Assembly: GCF_019803445.1 (NCBI RefSeq)
Contig: NZ_CP081844.1
Location: forward strand, 2,802,501-2,866,500
Direction: 5' to 3'
DNA length: 64,000 nucleotides
DNA from: Caenibius sp. WL
Lineage (GTDB): Bacteria; Pseudomonadota; Alphaproteobacteria; Sphingomonadales; Sphingomonadaceae
The position numbers and the translations under genes were made by a program. Within the stretch, counting starts at the first letter, position 1. Each line of letters begins with the position of its first letter. Of this stretch, positions 1-9,231 are shown in pieces. The notes beneath the pieces are model-generated. The model was given only the letters and a program-made list of their open reading frames with translations, was not told the DNA's origin and did no database searches.

Positions 1-471
1 GGCCCGCTCGCGGCGGGCGTGGACGGGGTGGAATGCGTCGCGGCAGGCTCAATCCCGATGGTCCCAGTCGCGGCGCCCGACCATCCGCTCGGACTAATGG
101 AGCGCATCGCACCGGGAGCGGGACGCGACTATACCCAGCTTGTTCTCACCGACCGCTCACGCTTCACCGAAGGTCGCGACTATTCGGTGATGAGCCCCAA
201 GACGTGGCGCCTTGCCGACCTGGGCGCCAAGCATGCGCTGCTGCGTGAAGGGATCGGCTGGGGGAATATGCCGCTGCCGATGGTCGAGCCTGATCTCAGC
301 GCAGGCACGCTTGTCCAGCTTGCAATGCCCGATCATCCGGGCGGCACCTACCGCTTCGCGGGCGTATGGCGCCGCGATGCGCCGCCCGGACCGGCAGCAT
401 CGTGGTTGCTCAAACAGTTCGTTGAACTCGGCAGCCAGGACGCCGAGATCGCCGGAATGATCGACCTTTAG
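1..471 (+). CDS. LysR-family regulator, C-terminal part (cut by window edge)
   Basis: The reading frame is open from base 1, so the gene begins outside the window and only about 156 residues are visible. They look like the second half of a LysR effector-binding domain: an AAPDHPLG stretch, a segment with GIGWGNMP (the usual G-hG--P-- turn of these domains), and a C-terminal LLKQFVEL helix. The DNA-binding domain is not seen, so the assignment rests on the effector domain alone. Its stop overlaps the convergent porin gene by 4 nt. It could regulate the adjacent porin/MFS operon, but that is inference from position only. Confidence 0.75.
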   Translation, partial: GPLAAGVDGVECVAAGSIPMVPVAAPDHPLGLMERIAPGAGRDYTQLVLTDRSRFTEGRDYSVMSPKTWRLADLGAKHALLREGIGWGNMPLPMVEPDLSAGTLVQLAMPDHPGGTYRFAGVWRRDAPPGPAASWLLKQFVELGSQDAEIAGMIDL

Positions 472-1826
472 AATTTCGCCATCGCTTCGAGGCCAAGCAT
501 CCGAATGGTGTGGGCCGAGCCAGTTTCGCGAATGAAGGCGCCGGGCCGAAAGGCGGAGAGCGAAGCGGTGAAGGACAGTATCTCACTGGCCTGCCAACCC
601 GCGGAAATCTCGATCTGATCGCCGATGTGGCGCGCCCGGCTCTCGCCTGCAGGACGGATCAGCCCGCCGGGGACATCGTAAATGCCGTCACCACGATTTT
701 GCCGCCAGAAACGCGCAGCGACTAGCTCGACGGTTACTCCAGGCCCAAGATCGAAATCAACGCTCGGGTGGAGGTTCATGATGTTGCGTGGACCGATCGG
801 CGACAGTTCGCCGAAATATTTGCCTTTGGGAAAGAGCGCATTGAAGGTGCCGAGCTTTCCATCGGTAGAGTCGCGGTCGCCGCTCGCGATATTGGCGCGA
901 AGGCGAAGCCGGGGTTGGAACCGCGCATCTGGAAAGCGCCATGCGGTTTCGGTCGCGATGGACCAGGCGTGGATCGGGTTCCCATCGTAACGGCCGCGCT
1001 GAAGCATCGCTTCCCAGTTCCAGCCCAGATTGTCACGCTTGCCGAAGAAGCGGAGACCGAACGTGTCGCGCTTCTCGCGCCCCACGCGTCCGACAAAGCG
1101 CGCTTCCTCATTCTCATAACCGAGCCAGTAGGCGTCCAGACCCAGGCTGTCCCCCGGCGTGACCGTGGCATAGATTCCATCGAGATTGCGGGTTCTGGAT
1201 GTCCGATCATCGAAATCGCCGCCGCCAATCGCCACCGGGCGAAGATGAAATGCGTCGATCCGCAGCGGACCATGTTCGGCAATCACGCGGAAACCGTCAA
1301 AGGCTTGCGGAATATTGGGCCCATAGCGGATGCCAACGAGGCGTTCAGAACCGAGCGCCATCAATTCGCGCCCGCCGCGCAGCGTCAAACTAGTGTCGCC
1401 ACCAAGCCCGATGCGAATGTCTGCGAAGCCTTGCAACAGATCAATTCCGGTCTCATCGGCGGGTCCCTTCCCGGCACCAACACCACGAGCATAGCCGGCA
1501 ATGCCCTGAACGAAGGCGCGCACCGGGCCGGCGTGAAGATCGGCATGCGGCATGACACGCAGCCAGAGATAACCATCGTCAGGCGCAGGCGGATCACCCC
1601 AGAGATTGTTATCGAACCCCTCGTACCGTGCCCGCGCTTCGCCGCCAAGCGTCAGATAGACATCGTCTTGCGCCCCGATCGGGACGTATTTGGCCTGCCG
1701 CCAACCGCTCTGGCCGGTGCCATGCAGCACTGACCAATCCTCATCATAACGCAGATTGGTCTGCTCGACCTCCTGCGCTTGCGCGCAGAAAGGAATGAGC
1801 GCTGCCAGGAGGAACGGCAGACGCAT
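468..1826 (-). CDS. Alginate-export-type outer membrane porin
   Basis: A 452-residue protein with a short signal peptide (MRLPFLLAALIPFCAQA) followed by a long beta-rich region ending in phenylalanine (AMAKF), as expected for an outer-membrane barrel. The pattern of paired strands (LTLGGEARARYEGFDN, LRGGRELMALGSERLVG, SFTASLSAFRPGAFIRETG) fits the alginate_exp family, whose members export or import acidic oligosaccharides and other small solutes. It is the last gene of a minus-strand operon: its ATG overlaps the MFS stop codon as TGATG. The transported compound is unknown; alginate itself is not implied because no alginate genes are nearby. Confidence 0.8.
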   Translation of the reverse strand: MRLPFLLAALIPFCAQAQEVEQTNLRYDEDWSVLHGTGQSGWRQAKYVPIGAQDDVYLTLGGEARARYEGFDNNLWGDPPAPDDGYLWLRVMPHADLHAGPVRAFVQGIAGYARGVGAGKGPADETGIDLLQGFADIRIGLGGDTSLTLRGGRELMALGSERLVGIRYGPNIPQAFDGFRVIAEHGPLRIDAFHLRPVAIGGGDFDDRTSRTRNLDGIYATVTPGDSLGLDAYWLGYENEEARFVGRVGREKRDTFGLRFFGKRDNLGWNWEAMLQRGRYDGNPIHAWSIATETAWRFPDARFQPRLRLRANIASGDRDSTDGKLGTFNALFPKGKYFGELSPIGPRNIMNLHPSVDFDLGPGVTVELVAARFWRQNRGDGIYDVPGGLIRPAGESRARHIGDQIEISAGWQASEILSFTASLSAFRPGAFIRETGSAHTIRMLGLEAMAKF

Positions 1827-3406
1827 CAGCGGCGGGTGACGAAATGGCGAACGACCGGCGGCGTCTCACCTGTATGAAAGGCCACGAGCGCATCCTGCTG
1901 CACACGGTCAGCGTTGGTAACGCGATCATGCTGGCGCAGATGCTCGAGCCAGCTTTCGACGGTGAAAGTCTCGACGACCGTTCCCGGCTGGGCAGTGTCC
2001 TCATAAACGCCCCAGTGGATCGCGCCATCGCGGCGGCGGATACGGCGCATCTCCTGCATTGCGGCGAAGAAATCGGAGACCTTGGCGGGATCGATGCGAT
2101 ATTCAATCGTCACCAGCACAGGGCCACTGTCATGCTCGACATCCCCATCGACCAGCGGCGTCGGCCAATGCGCCGAGGGCGCAAGATCGAGGGTGCTCGC
2201 ACGGTCGAGCGGGAAACGCCATGCGAGGACAAGTCCGGCAACGGCAAGCAACGCCGCGGCCGCGATCAGGGTCGATGGTACACCGATGCGCGAGGCAACC
2301 GAACCCCAGAGCGCCGAACCTCCCGCCATTGATCCCTGGAAGACGAGCAGATAGATCGCAAGCGCGCGGGCCTTGACCCAGCCCGGCGAAGTCGCCTGCG
2401 CGCCTCCGTTGAGCGATGCCATCATCGCGATCCACGCAAGCCCCGCCACAAACAGTGCCGCCGAAGCCGTCCAGAAGTCGCCTGCCAGCGACAGGGCCGC
2501 CATCGCGGCTGCAAGCAGGATCGAGGCGGCAAGCGTGATCTCATTGGCGCCCATCCGTCCCCGCAGCTTCGGCATCAGCATCGCACCGCTGATCGCGCCG
2601 AGACCCATGAAGGTCAGCAGTCCGCCATAGCCTGCCGGGCCAAGCCCAAGGTCGCGCCGCGCGATGATCGGGAGCAACGCCCACAGCCCGCTGGCAAAGA
2701 CGAAGAAGCCCACTGAGCGAATGAGCACGACCTGCAATTCGGGCGCGCGCATCGCGTAACGCAGCCCGGCATGCATCGCCCCGATCATATGTTCGGCAGG
2801 CAGGTGGCGTTCGGGAATCGCGCGGCGCCAGCGAACAAGCACGATGACGACACCGACGACGGACAGCGCATTGACTGCAAAGACAGCCGCCGGCCCGGAC
2901 GCCGCGATGATGACACCGCCAAGCGCCGGGCCAATCGCGCGCGCGATGTTCACACCCAGCGAGTTAAGCGCGACGGCCTGCTGCAGTGCCTTGGGCGGCA
3001 CGAGTTCTGGAACGATCGCCTGAAACGCCGGGGCGGAGAATGCCGCGCCGACCGCGATCAACGCGGTGAAGACCAGCAGCACCCATGCGGTCGTAAAGCC
3101 GGAAAGAGTGATGGCAGCGAGCCCGGCTGCACCGATCAGTCCGAAAAGCTGCGCACCCATCAGCAGGCGGCGACGGTCGACAATATCGGCGAGCGCGCCG
3201 GCAGGCAGCGCCAACGCGAACATGGGGAAAGTCGTCGCCGCCTGAACCAGCGCGACCATCAGCGGATCGGGAGACAGCGAGGTCATCAGCCAACCCGCGC
3301 CGACATCGTGCATCCAGGTGCCGACATTCGATACGATGGTGGCGATCCACAATGCGCGGAACATCGGGCTGGCGAGCGGACGTTCGGAAGCTGTCTTCGT
3401 CGTCAT
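1826..3406 (-). CDS. MFS transporter with C-terminal ABM-like domain
   Basis: A 526-residue inner-membrane transporter of the MFS_3 (enterobactin-exporter-like) type. Hydrophobic helices fill roughly residues 1-400 (for example PALGGVIIAASGPAAVF and GLLTFMGLGAISGAMLMPK). The last about 105 residues are soluble and read like a dimeric alpha-beta barrel of the antibiotic-biosynthesis-monooxygenase type (VLVTIEYRIDP, DGAIHWGVYED, FTVESWLEHLRQHDR). This two-part layout is known in the family. The start overlaps the DoxX stop (ATGA) and the stop overlaps the porin start, so DoxX, MFS and porin should be translationally coupled. Confidence 0.85.
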   Translation of the reverse strand: MTTKTASERPLASPMFRALWIATIVSNVGTWMHDVGAGWLMTSLSPDPLMVALVQAATTFPMFALALPAGALADIVDRRRLLMGAQLFGLIGAAGLAAITLSGFTTAWVLLVFTALIAVGAAFSAPAFQAIVPELVPPKALQQAVALNSLGVNIARAIGPALGGVIIAASGPAAVFAVNALSVVGVVIVLVRWRRAIPERHLPAEHMIGAMHAGLRYAMRAPELQVVLIRSVGFFVFASGLWALLPIIARRDLGLGPAGYGGLLTFMGLGAISGAMLMPKLRGRMGANEITLAASILLAAAMAALSLAGDFWTASAALFVAGLAWIAMMASLNGGAQATSPGWVKARALAIYLLVFQGSMAGGSALWGSVASRIGVPSTLIAAAALLAVAGLVLAWRFPLDRASTLDLAPSAHWPTPLVDGDVEHDSGPVLVTIEYRIDPAKVSDFFAAMQEMRRIRRRDGAIHWGVYEDTAQPGTVVETFTVESWLEHLRQHDRVTNADRVQQDALVAFHTGETPPVVRHFVTRR

Positions 3407-3810
3407 GCTTTTTCCTCCCGGAGGATCGCCGCGATCATCAACCCGCCGATCAGGCCGACATGTTCGAGGAAAGTATTGCGCTCATGAAACCGCGTCACCG
3501 GATCGGCGATTTCCCAGAATGGATGTGCGATCAGTGTCGCGACCGCGGTGAAAACGCCGAGCGCGCCCGCCCCTAGCCACGCTTTGCGGCCTAGAATAAT
3601 CAGCAGCGAGCCACCGATCTGGACAAGAATCGTTGCTGCGACGGCAAGGATTGCGGGTTCGAGCCCAAAATGCCGCACCTCGCCAAGCGCGCCGGAAAAG
3701 TCGGTGAATTTGGCGATGCCGCTCGTCCAGTAAGGTAGGGTGAGAAGTGTCGCAGCCAACACCGCGAAGCGATCGTCGCCGAGCAGTCGAGCGATAGGAG
3801 CTGGGGTCAT
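3403..3810 (-). CDS. DoxX-family membrane protein
   Basis: A 135-residue protein with four predicted hydrophobic segments and the DoxX signature near the N-terminus (LTLPYWTSGIAKFTDF) and the usual C-terminal EHVGLIGGLMIAAI. DoxX proteins are small inner-membrane proteins, some linked to oxidative stress or quinone redox; no specific role can be read here. It sits between the truncated amidohydrolase and the MFS gene, 3 nt after the former and overlapping the latter by 4 nt. Confidence 0.8.
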   Translation of the reverse strand: MTPAPIARLLGDDRFAVLAATLLTLPYWTSGIAKFTDFSGALGEVRHFGLEPAILAVAATILVQIGGSLLIILGRKAWLGAGALGVFTAVATLIAHPFWEIADPVTRFHERNTFLEHVGLIGGLMIAAILREEKA

Positions 3811-3813
3811 GGC

Positions 3814-5170
3814 TCAGACCGCCCAGCAACCACAACCGAGCGCACCCCAGAAGCTCTGGACGTCGGCAACGGGGACACTCGTTCCAAGGGCTGCGGCATG
3901 GTCATGGCCGTGGACACCACATCCATTGTCGCAGCCGCAGGCCGCCGCCATTTTCTGCGCGTCTTCAGGTCGCCGATAATGGCCGCCGAAGGTCGCGACA
4001 GGCGACCAATCCGGCATCGCCTTGGGCAGCGCCGGGGCGATGGGGCCATAATCGCCCTCGCCATGTACGACCTTGCCGCCAAGGATGGTGAGAACCGAGC
4101 GCAGATGCGCGATCTCGCTTTCCGCAACGCTGAAATAATCATCCGACAACAGCGCAAGATCGGCGAGCTGGCCTGCCTTAATCTGCCCTTTCTTACCCAC
4201 CTCGTTGGAGAACCATGTGTTCTTTTCAGTCCACAGGCGCAGCGCGGTTTCACGGTCCATCCGATTACGGACCGGGTAGAGCGTCGCGCCACCGACCGTC
4301 TTGCCGGTGACAAGCCACGACAGCGAAACCCACGGGTTATGGCTCGCCACGCGGGTCGCGTCGGTGCCCGCGCCGACAGGCAGGCCCGCTTCCATCATCC
4401 GCTTGATCGGCGGGGTGGCCTCGGCCGCCTTCGCGCCATAGCGGTCAATGAAATATTCGCCCTGGAACGCCATGCGATGCTGCACCGCTATGCCCCCGCC
4501 AAGCGCGGCGATGCGATCTATATTGCGCTCGCTGATCGTCTCGGCATGGTCGAAAAACCAATTGAGGCCAGTGAGCGGAATGTCCCGGTTCACCTTCTCG
4601 AACACATCGAGCGCGCGGCCGATCGTCTGGTCATAGGTGGCGTGCAACCGCCATGGCCAGCGCCGCTCGGCCAGCAGACGTATGACAGGTTCAAGGTCGC
4701 TTTCCATGTTTGCGGGCATGTCGGGCCGCGCGACGCGGAAATCCTCAAAATCCGCCGCCGAATAGACGAGCATCTCGCCAGCGCCATTGTGGCGGTAGGT
4801 GTCGTCGCCATCACCGGGCTTCACCTGGGTCGACCAGGTGGCGAAATCCTTCAGTTCCTCCTTCGGTTTCTGCGTGAAGAGATTATAGGCGATGCGCAGC
4901 GTCAGTTCGCCGTCCCGGTGTAGCTTCTCAATGATCTCATAATCGTCGGGATAATTCTGATAGCCGCCGCCCGCATCGATTACGCTTGTCACACCAAGGC
5001 CATTCAGTTCGCGCATGAAATGGCGCGTGGAGTTGAGCTGATATTCGGGCGGCAGCTTCGGGCCCTTGGCAAGCGTCGCATAGAGGATCGTCGCATTGGG
5101 CTGTGCCAGCAGTAGGCCAGTCGGATTGCCTGCCGCATCACGCACAATCTCGCCGCCCGATGGATTAGGC
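3814..5170 (-). pseudogene. YtcJ-like amidohydrolase, 5' end removed by IS6
   Basis: About 450 residues of an amidohydrolase_3 (YtcJ-like, metal-dependent) protein. Visible motifs are RLHATYDQTIG, LNWFFDHAETI, VGAGTDATRVASHNP and the C-terminal KAGQLADLALLSDDYF. The frame runs on upstream of the first ATG at 5145 to the IS6 end at 5171, where the N-terminal third (which should carry the HxH metal site) is missing, so the product is unlikely to be active. The C-terminus is unusual: a Cys/His-rich tail (CGCDNGCGVHGHDH) followed by GCGCWAV. It heads the DoxX-MFS-porin operon. Confidence 0.8.
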
Positions 5171-6013
5171 GGGTGCTGTCAGTCGGATGCGAACTGCTCT
5201 CCGTTCGGCAGAATCCGGTCTTTGAGAGGGAAGCATCAGGCCATGAGGGTTTGCCACTCAGCTAAGGCAGCTGAGCGGCGGGCCTTGTAAGTCTGTCTGT
5301 CGACGAGATGACGCTCCTGGCTGAAATGGTTGTGAACGTTGGCATGGACCGAGGCGAACTTCTGTAATGACTTCATCTGTCGAAATCGCAGCATCGCTCG
5401 CTCTCGCCGCCGGAACGGCAAATGGCTGTTCTCCACCCGGTTGTTCGCGTAGCGGCCAACCTCCTGCTTCTGTTCGCAGCCAAGATCTTTCATCGCAGCC
5501 TTGTAGGAACGAAGCCCATCGGTGGTGATGGCCTCCACTGTCCCGTGGCGCTTGAGCGTCCTCTTCATGAAACGCAAAGCCGCGGCTTTGTCCCGGGTCT
5601 TCGTGACGTAGCTCTCGAGGATCTCTCCCTCGTGATCGACCGCGCGCCATAGGTACACCATCTCACCATTCAACTTCACGTACATCTCGTCGAGATGCCA
5701 GCGCCAGTGTCTGAAACCCCGCATCCGGCTGGCTCGCTGCCGACGGATGTCAGCAGCAAACAAAGGCCCGAACCGGTTCCACCACAGCCGCACGGTTTCA
5801 TGGCACAGGTCGATCCCACGCTCGAACAGCAGATCTTCGACATTCCGCAGCGATAGCGGAAAGCGTACGTAGAGCATCACCACCATCCGGATGACCTCCG
5901 GTGAGGAGTGGAAGTATCGGAATGGATTGGCTGGTTTGCGAGGGCGGGACATCGCCCAGCCCTACGCATCCCCCCTCATTCACGCAATCGGTGCAATCTT
6001 TCTGACAGCACCC
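5171..6013. mobile_element. Intact IS6-family element, copy 1 (843 bp)
   Basis: Both ends are visible: GGGTGCTGTCAG at 5171 and its complement CTGACAGCACCC ending at 6013, enclosing one transposase gene. A second copy of the same length is at 36234-37076. The left side cuts the amidohydrolase; the right side abuts the inside of another IS6 copy. No 8-bp target duplication is seen (flanks differ), as expected when an IS6 copy has recombined with another. Confidence 0.88.
5236..5952 (-). CDS. IS6-family transposase
   Basis: 238 residues with the complete DDE catalytic triad: D in WHLDEMYVK, D in TTDGLRSY and E in NNRVENSHLPFRRRERAM. The N-terminal HTH region (FPLSLRNVEDLLFERGI, ETVRLWWNRFG) and the family length of about 235-240 residues are intact, so this copy could be active. 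Transposition in this family is replicative and yields cointegrates, which fits the many partial copies in the window. Confidence 0.92.
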   Translation of the reverse strand: MSRPRKPANPFRYFHSSPEVIRMVVMLYVRFPLSLRNVEDLLFERGIDLCHETVRLWWNRFGPLFAADIRRQRASRMRGFRHWRWHLDEMYVKLNGEMVYLWRAVDHEGEILESYVTKTRDKAAALRFMKRTLKRHGTVEAITTDGLRSYKAAMKDLGCEQKQEVGRYANNRVENSHLPFRRRERAMLRFRQMKSLQKFASVHANVHNHFSQERHLVDRQTYKARRSAALAEWQTLMA

Positions 6014-6325
6014 ATAGGCCTCATCAAGATGCCATTTCCAATGGCGGAAACCGCGCATCCGGCTGACCCGCTGCCTGCGCATATGAGCTGCGAACAGCGG
6101 ACCAAACCTGTTCCACCACAGCCCCACAGTTTCATAACACAAGTCGATGCCTCGCTCGAAAAGCAGGTCCTCGACATTCCGCAACGACAGCGGAAACCGC
6201 ACATAGAGCATCACGACCATCCGGATGACCTCTGGCGAAGAGTGAAAATACCGGGACAGATTGGTTAGTTTGCAAGGACGGGGCATCGCCCCGCCCTACG
6301 CATCCCCCCTCATTCGAGCGATCAG
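6014..6325 (-). mobile_element. IS6 remnant (transposase N-terminus) next to copy 1
   Basis: Minus-strand sequence from 6286 downward encodes the first about 87 residues of an IS6 transposase (MPRPCKLTNLSRYFHSSPEV to WHLDEAYG), then runs into the end of copy 1. It differs from copy 1 by several substitutions, so it is an older, related element. The normal right inverted repeat is missing: similarity to other copies stops near 6325 and unrelated sequence leads to the DUF1214 gene. Confidence 0.8.
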
Positions 6326-6361
6326 GCAGTTGGCCTGGCAAAACCCGGAGCAAGAGCATCA

Positions 6362-7654
6362 TCAATTGTCATATCGAAGCTGTACATGGCGTCTACGCTC
6401 GGAAAGCTCGCGCTTACGATGCTCCTGGGAAACTTGCGGCGTATCTTTTGGCAGCATCGATTTCAGTTGGTCGAGCTTGATCTTCTGAGCGGTCGGATAT
6501 CTCTTCGGTTCGAACACCTTCTCCGTCATTCCATCGAACCGCAGGAGGAGAACCCCTCGTTTGCGACTATAGGTATCCAGCCAGTTGGGAACGCCGGGAT
6601 CGATTGCCGTCACGACATAGTAATAAGAACCGTCGCTGCTCCTGTAGGACTGATCCCCGGTCAGGCTGGTCTGGCGGTTGCCGTATTCGAGTGACGAGAA
6701 CCAAGGATCCGCCAGTTGGATGCCCTGGTAGTTTCCGCTCATTGGCCAGGTTCGGACGATCAAGGCTTCGTCCGGGGCCAAGTCGAAGTTGCCGCTGACC
6801 ATAAAGCGGCCAGGCACGCCCCCCAATGCCCCAGGATCGCTTGGCTGGCTGATCGTATTCGGCGGCAGGGAAAGATAGCGATTGCCGACCATCGAAGGCC
6901 AGACCTTCACATGCCGTTCGAGATCCGCAGCCGCACGGCGAAGCCGGTTAGCCATGATTTGGTCGGTCAGGACAGGCTTGAGTTCGCCCTCATGCCCGAC
7001 CCGGTCAATGTGCACGTCGCCCGGTACCTCATTTTTCCAGTCGCTGAATATCTGGCGCACAAGAATCTGGTTGCCATCGGCCGGATTCTCCAGCCAGTTA
7101 CCTTCACGCCGTTCAGGGGAAACCCAAACCTCGAAGCTACCATCGCTTGCCACCTTGAGATTATCCGAACTCAGAAAACCGGCTGCACGTCCCCCGTTGG
7201 GAACGAAGGGATCACCCGCATAGACCTGAAAATCGAGTCTGCGCTCTTTTCCGATTTTGCCCCATATACGATATGTCTGACCTCCGTTGATCAATGACAT
7301 CAGATAGCGCTGATCAGGATTGTCGCCACCTTCGCGAATGCGATGATCGAGCACCCGGAAGTAGGGGAAATCGGGATCGAAGATCACATCCTCTTCGATC
7401 CGGGCCACCATCATGCTGGTGAGGTAGGCGTAGGCCGCGGCGCGGTTCTCTGGTTCTGCATAGAAGGGATGCTGGCGCAGAAACGAGGTGAGTTTACCGA
7501 GGGTGCCGGTAAATTCGTCCCAAGCGGCCGCCAGATCCTTCCCATCCGCCACGCCGGCCGTAGTCGCCGCCGCCGGTTCCGTCGCCTGCAGCACGGCCGG
7601 TGCGCAGAGAGCCGAGCCAGCAAGGAAGAAGGGCAATATTGTCTTGAACTTCAT
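6362..7654 (-). CDS. DUF1214-domain secreted protein
   Basis: A signal peptide (MKFKTILPFFLAGSALCAPA) precedes about 410 residues ending in a DUF1214-type domain: ALIVRTWPMSGNYQGIQL, then DGSYYYVVTAIDPGVPNWLD. The start at 7654 is chosen because AGAGAGGA lies 7 nt upstream and because it begins the signal peptide; ATG at 7660 is the alternative. It lies 38 nt after a second DUF1214 gene and downstream of a TonB receptor on the same strand. The family has no assigned biochemical function; a periplasmic location is inferred from the signal. Confidence 0.75.
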   Translation of the reverse strand: MKFKTILPFFLAGSALCAPAVLQATEPAAATTAGVADGKDLAAAWDEFTGTLGKLTSFLRQHPFYAEPENRAAAYAYLTSMMVARIEEDVIFDPDFPYFRVLDHRIREGGDNPDQRYLMSLINGGQTYRIWGKIGKERRLDFQVYAGDPFVPNGGRAAGFLSSDNLKVASDGSFEVWVSPERREGNWLENPADGNQILVRQIFSDWKNEVPGDVHIDRVGHEGELKPVLTDQIMANRLRRAAADLERHVKVWPSMVGNRYLSLPPNTISQPSDPGALGGVPGRFMVSGNFDLAPDEALIVRTWPMSGNYQGIQLADPWFSSLEYGNRQTSLTGDQSYRSSDGSYYYVVTAIDPGVPNWLDTYSRKRGVLLLRFDGMTEKVFEPKRYPTAQKIKLDQLKSMLPKDTPQVSQEHRKRELSERRRHVQLRYDN

Positions 7655-7692
7655 TTCCATTCCTCTCTCTTGCCCCGATCCACACTTCGCGC

Positions 7693-9048
7693 TTATTCCT
7701 GTCGGCTGCCTGATCCGGCGCAACGTTCATCCATCCACAGCGAATAGGGATTGCGCGCGCGCTGTTCGATTTGCGTCTGCCGTTCCTCAGGCCTGAAGGA
7801 AGCACTGCCCGCAGGAAGAACCGATGCCAGATCGGGCAGCTTCACGCGGCGGACCAGGACTGCGGGGCCTTGCGCCGAACCGGGCGCACCGGCAATCTGC
7901 TGCCAGCGCAAGGTGACATCCCCTTCGTGCCATCCTTGCGTGCTGATCCAGTTCGACACCCCCGGATCCTTGATCGACAGCACGTAAGTATAGCTACCAT
8001 CGGCGTTCGGCCGCGACTGCCTGTTGGTCAGCGTGCTCACATTGCCGACGAAGTTGCCACTGGTCCCCCAGATATCGGACAACTGGAAGGAGAAATACTC
8101 CGCCCCGCCCAATGCGATATCGAAAACCAGCGCCTCGTCGCCAGTGATCGCGAAATATCCCATGGAGTAGGCCTGATTGGGCAACCCGCCATTGCCGTGC
8201 TGCCCCATCCAGGGCTGGACAAACATATTGGCAGGGTACTTGCGGTAAAGAGATGCCCGCCAAGCCTGCATCTTGTGCACCGTGTCCGCCACCGCTGCTG
8301 CCGCTTCTCGGGAAAGGTTCTGTGTGGAAGGAACCACGGGCCTGGGTCCGCTCATGCGCACCACATCGATATAGACCGGCTTCCCGGTAGACCAATCCGG
8401 TATCGTCTCACGCACCATGATATGATGCGCGTTGACGGGAAGCTTGAGGTCGAATTCCGCTCCCCTCCCCACCGACAGGGAAAAGCGTCCCTCGGGATCG
8501 GTTGGGATCTCCGCCTTTGCAAGGTTGGAAAGAACGGTCCCGTCCTTCGCCCAGACCGACAGATTGAGATTGGTCCCCGGATCCGTCATCTGCCCCGAAA
8601 GACGATAGGTCGCCTGCGGATCGACCGGTATGGTGCCATAGATATTGTCGGTGTTGTCCCACCCGTAGCGGGTCCCAGGTATCCGTACATCACCATGCCG
8701 GGACGGCTGGTTGATCATCATCACCATCGCAGGCGGATAGGTCGCATTGACGACGGTCTTCAGCGCGGCATTGAACACGAGTTCTTCGAGCGCCTGGGGA
8801 AAAACGGCCTCCATTTCGGAAGCCACATCCCCCCAGTACCTGCGCCATTCTTGCTCGGCCACCGCGCGCGCTTGCTGCACCTCCGGGGTGTGTAGCAAGT
8901 CCAGCGCGGCCAGCTCGGCCTTACGCTGTGCCTCGAAAGTGCGGCAAGCGGGCGATTGCGCGCCCGCCTCGGCCACCCCCGGTTGCGGACCGAGCACCGC
9001 AGCAACGGCCAGCAAGGCCCCCAAGCAGGCTTTGTGCGAAGGCTCCAT
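7693..9048 (-). CDS. DUF1214-domain secreted protein, second copy
   Basis: 451 residues with an N-terminal signal (MEPSHKACLGALLAVAAVLG, then a processed-looking PGVAEAGAQS). It shares the plan of its neighbour but not close sequence: an N-terminal helical part, a beta-rich middle (IYGTIPVDPQATYRLSGQM) and a C-terminal DUF1214-like region (DEALVFDIALGGAEYFSFQL, DGSYTYVLSIKDPGVSNWI). The pair and the upstream TonB receptor are colinear and probably co-expressed, suggesting they act on the receptor's ligand after entry to the periplasm. That is inference. Confidence 0.72.
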   Translation of the reverse strand: MEPSHKACLGALLAVAAVLGPQPGVAEAGAQSPACRTFEAQRKAELAALDLLHTPEVQQARAVAEQEWRRYWGDVASEMEAVFPQALEELVFNAALKTVVNATYPPAMVMMINQPSRHGDVRIPGTRYGWDNTDNIYGTIPVDPQATYRLSGQMTDPGTNLNLSVWAKDGTVLSNLAKAEIPTDPEGRFSLSVGRGAEFDLKLPVNAHHIMVRETIPDWSTGKPVYIDVVRMSGPRPVVPSTQNLSREAAAAVADTVHKMQAWRASLYRKYPANMFVQPWMGQHGNGGLPNQAYSMGYFAITGDEALVFDIALGGAEYFSFQLSDIWGTSGNFVGNVSTLTNRQSRPNADGSYTYVLSIKDPGVSNWISTQGWHEGDVTLRWQQIAGAPGSAQGPAVLVRRVKLPDLASVLPAGSASFRPEERQTQIEQRARNPYSLWMDERCAGSGSRQE

Positions 9049-9231
9049 TGCGATCTTCTCCCAAACCCGGGGATATCGGACAGGCTACCCAGCCCGATAT
9101 CCTCGCGCATTCAGAACCGAGGGTCCGGATCGATCCGCCCAGTCGTGGGTCGCTTCCGGTTTGCCTTCAAATTCCAGCTGTCTGCTGGATCGAAGCGGTT
9201 GCCCGCGTCGATGAAGGCCCACCCTCATCCT

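Noticed and set aside
768-1733. Long plus-strand frame opposite the porin
   Set aside because: It is the antisense shadow of a well-supported porin gene; composition and lack of family motifs argue against coding.
1826-3406. MFS transporter with a C-terminal soluble domain as a novel fusion
   Set aside because: This two-part layout is a known form of the MFS_3 family.
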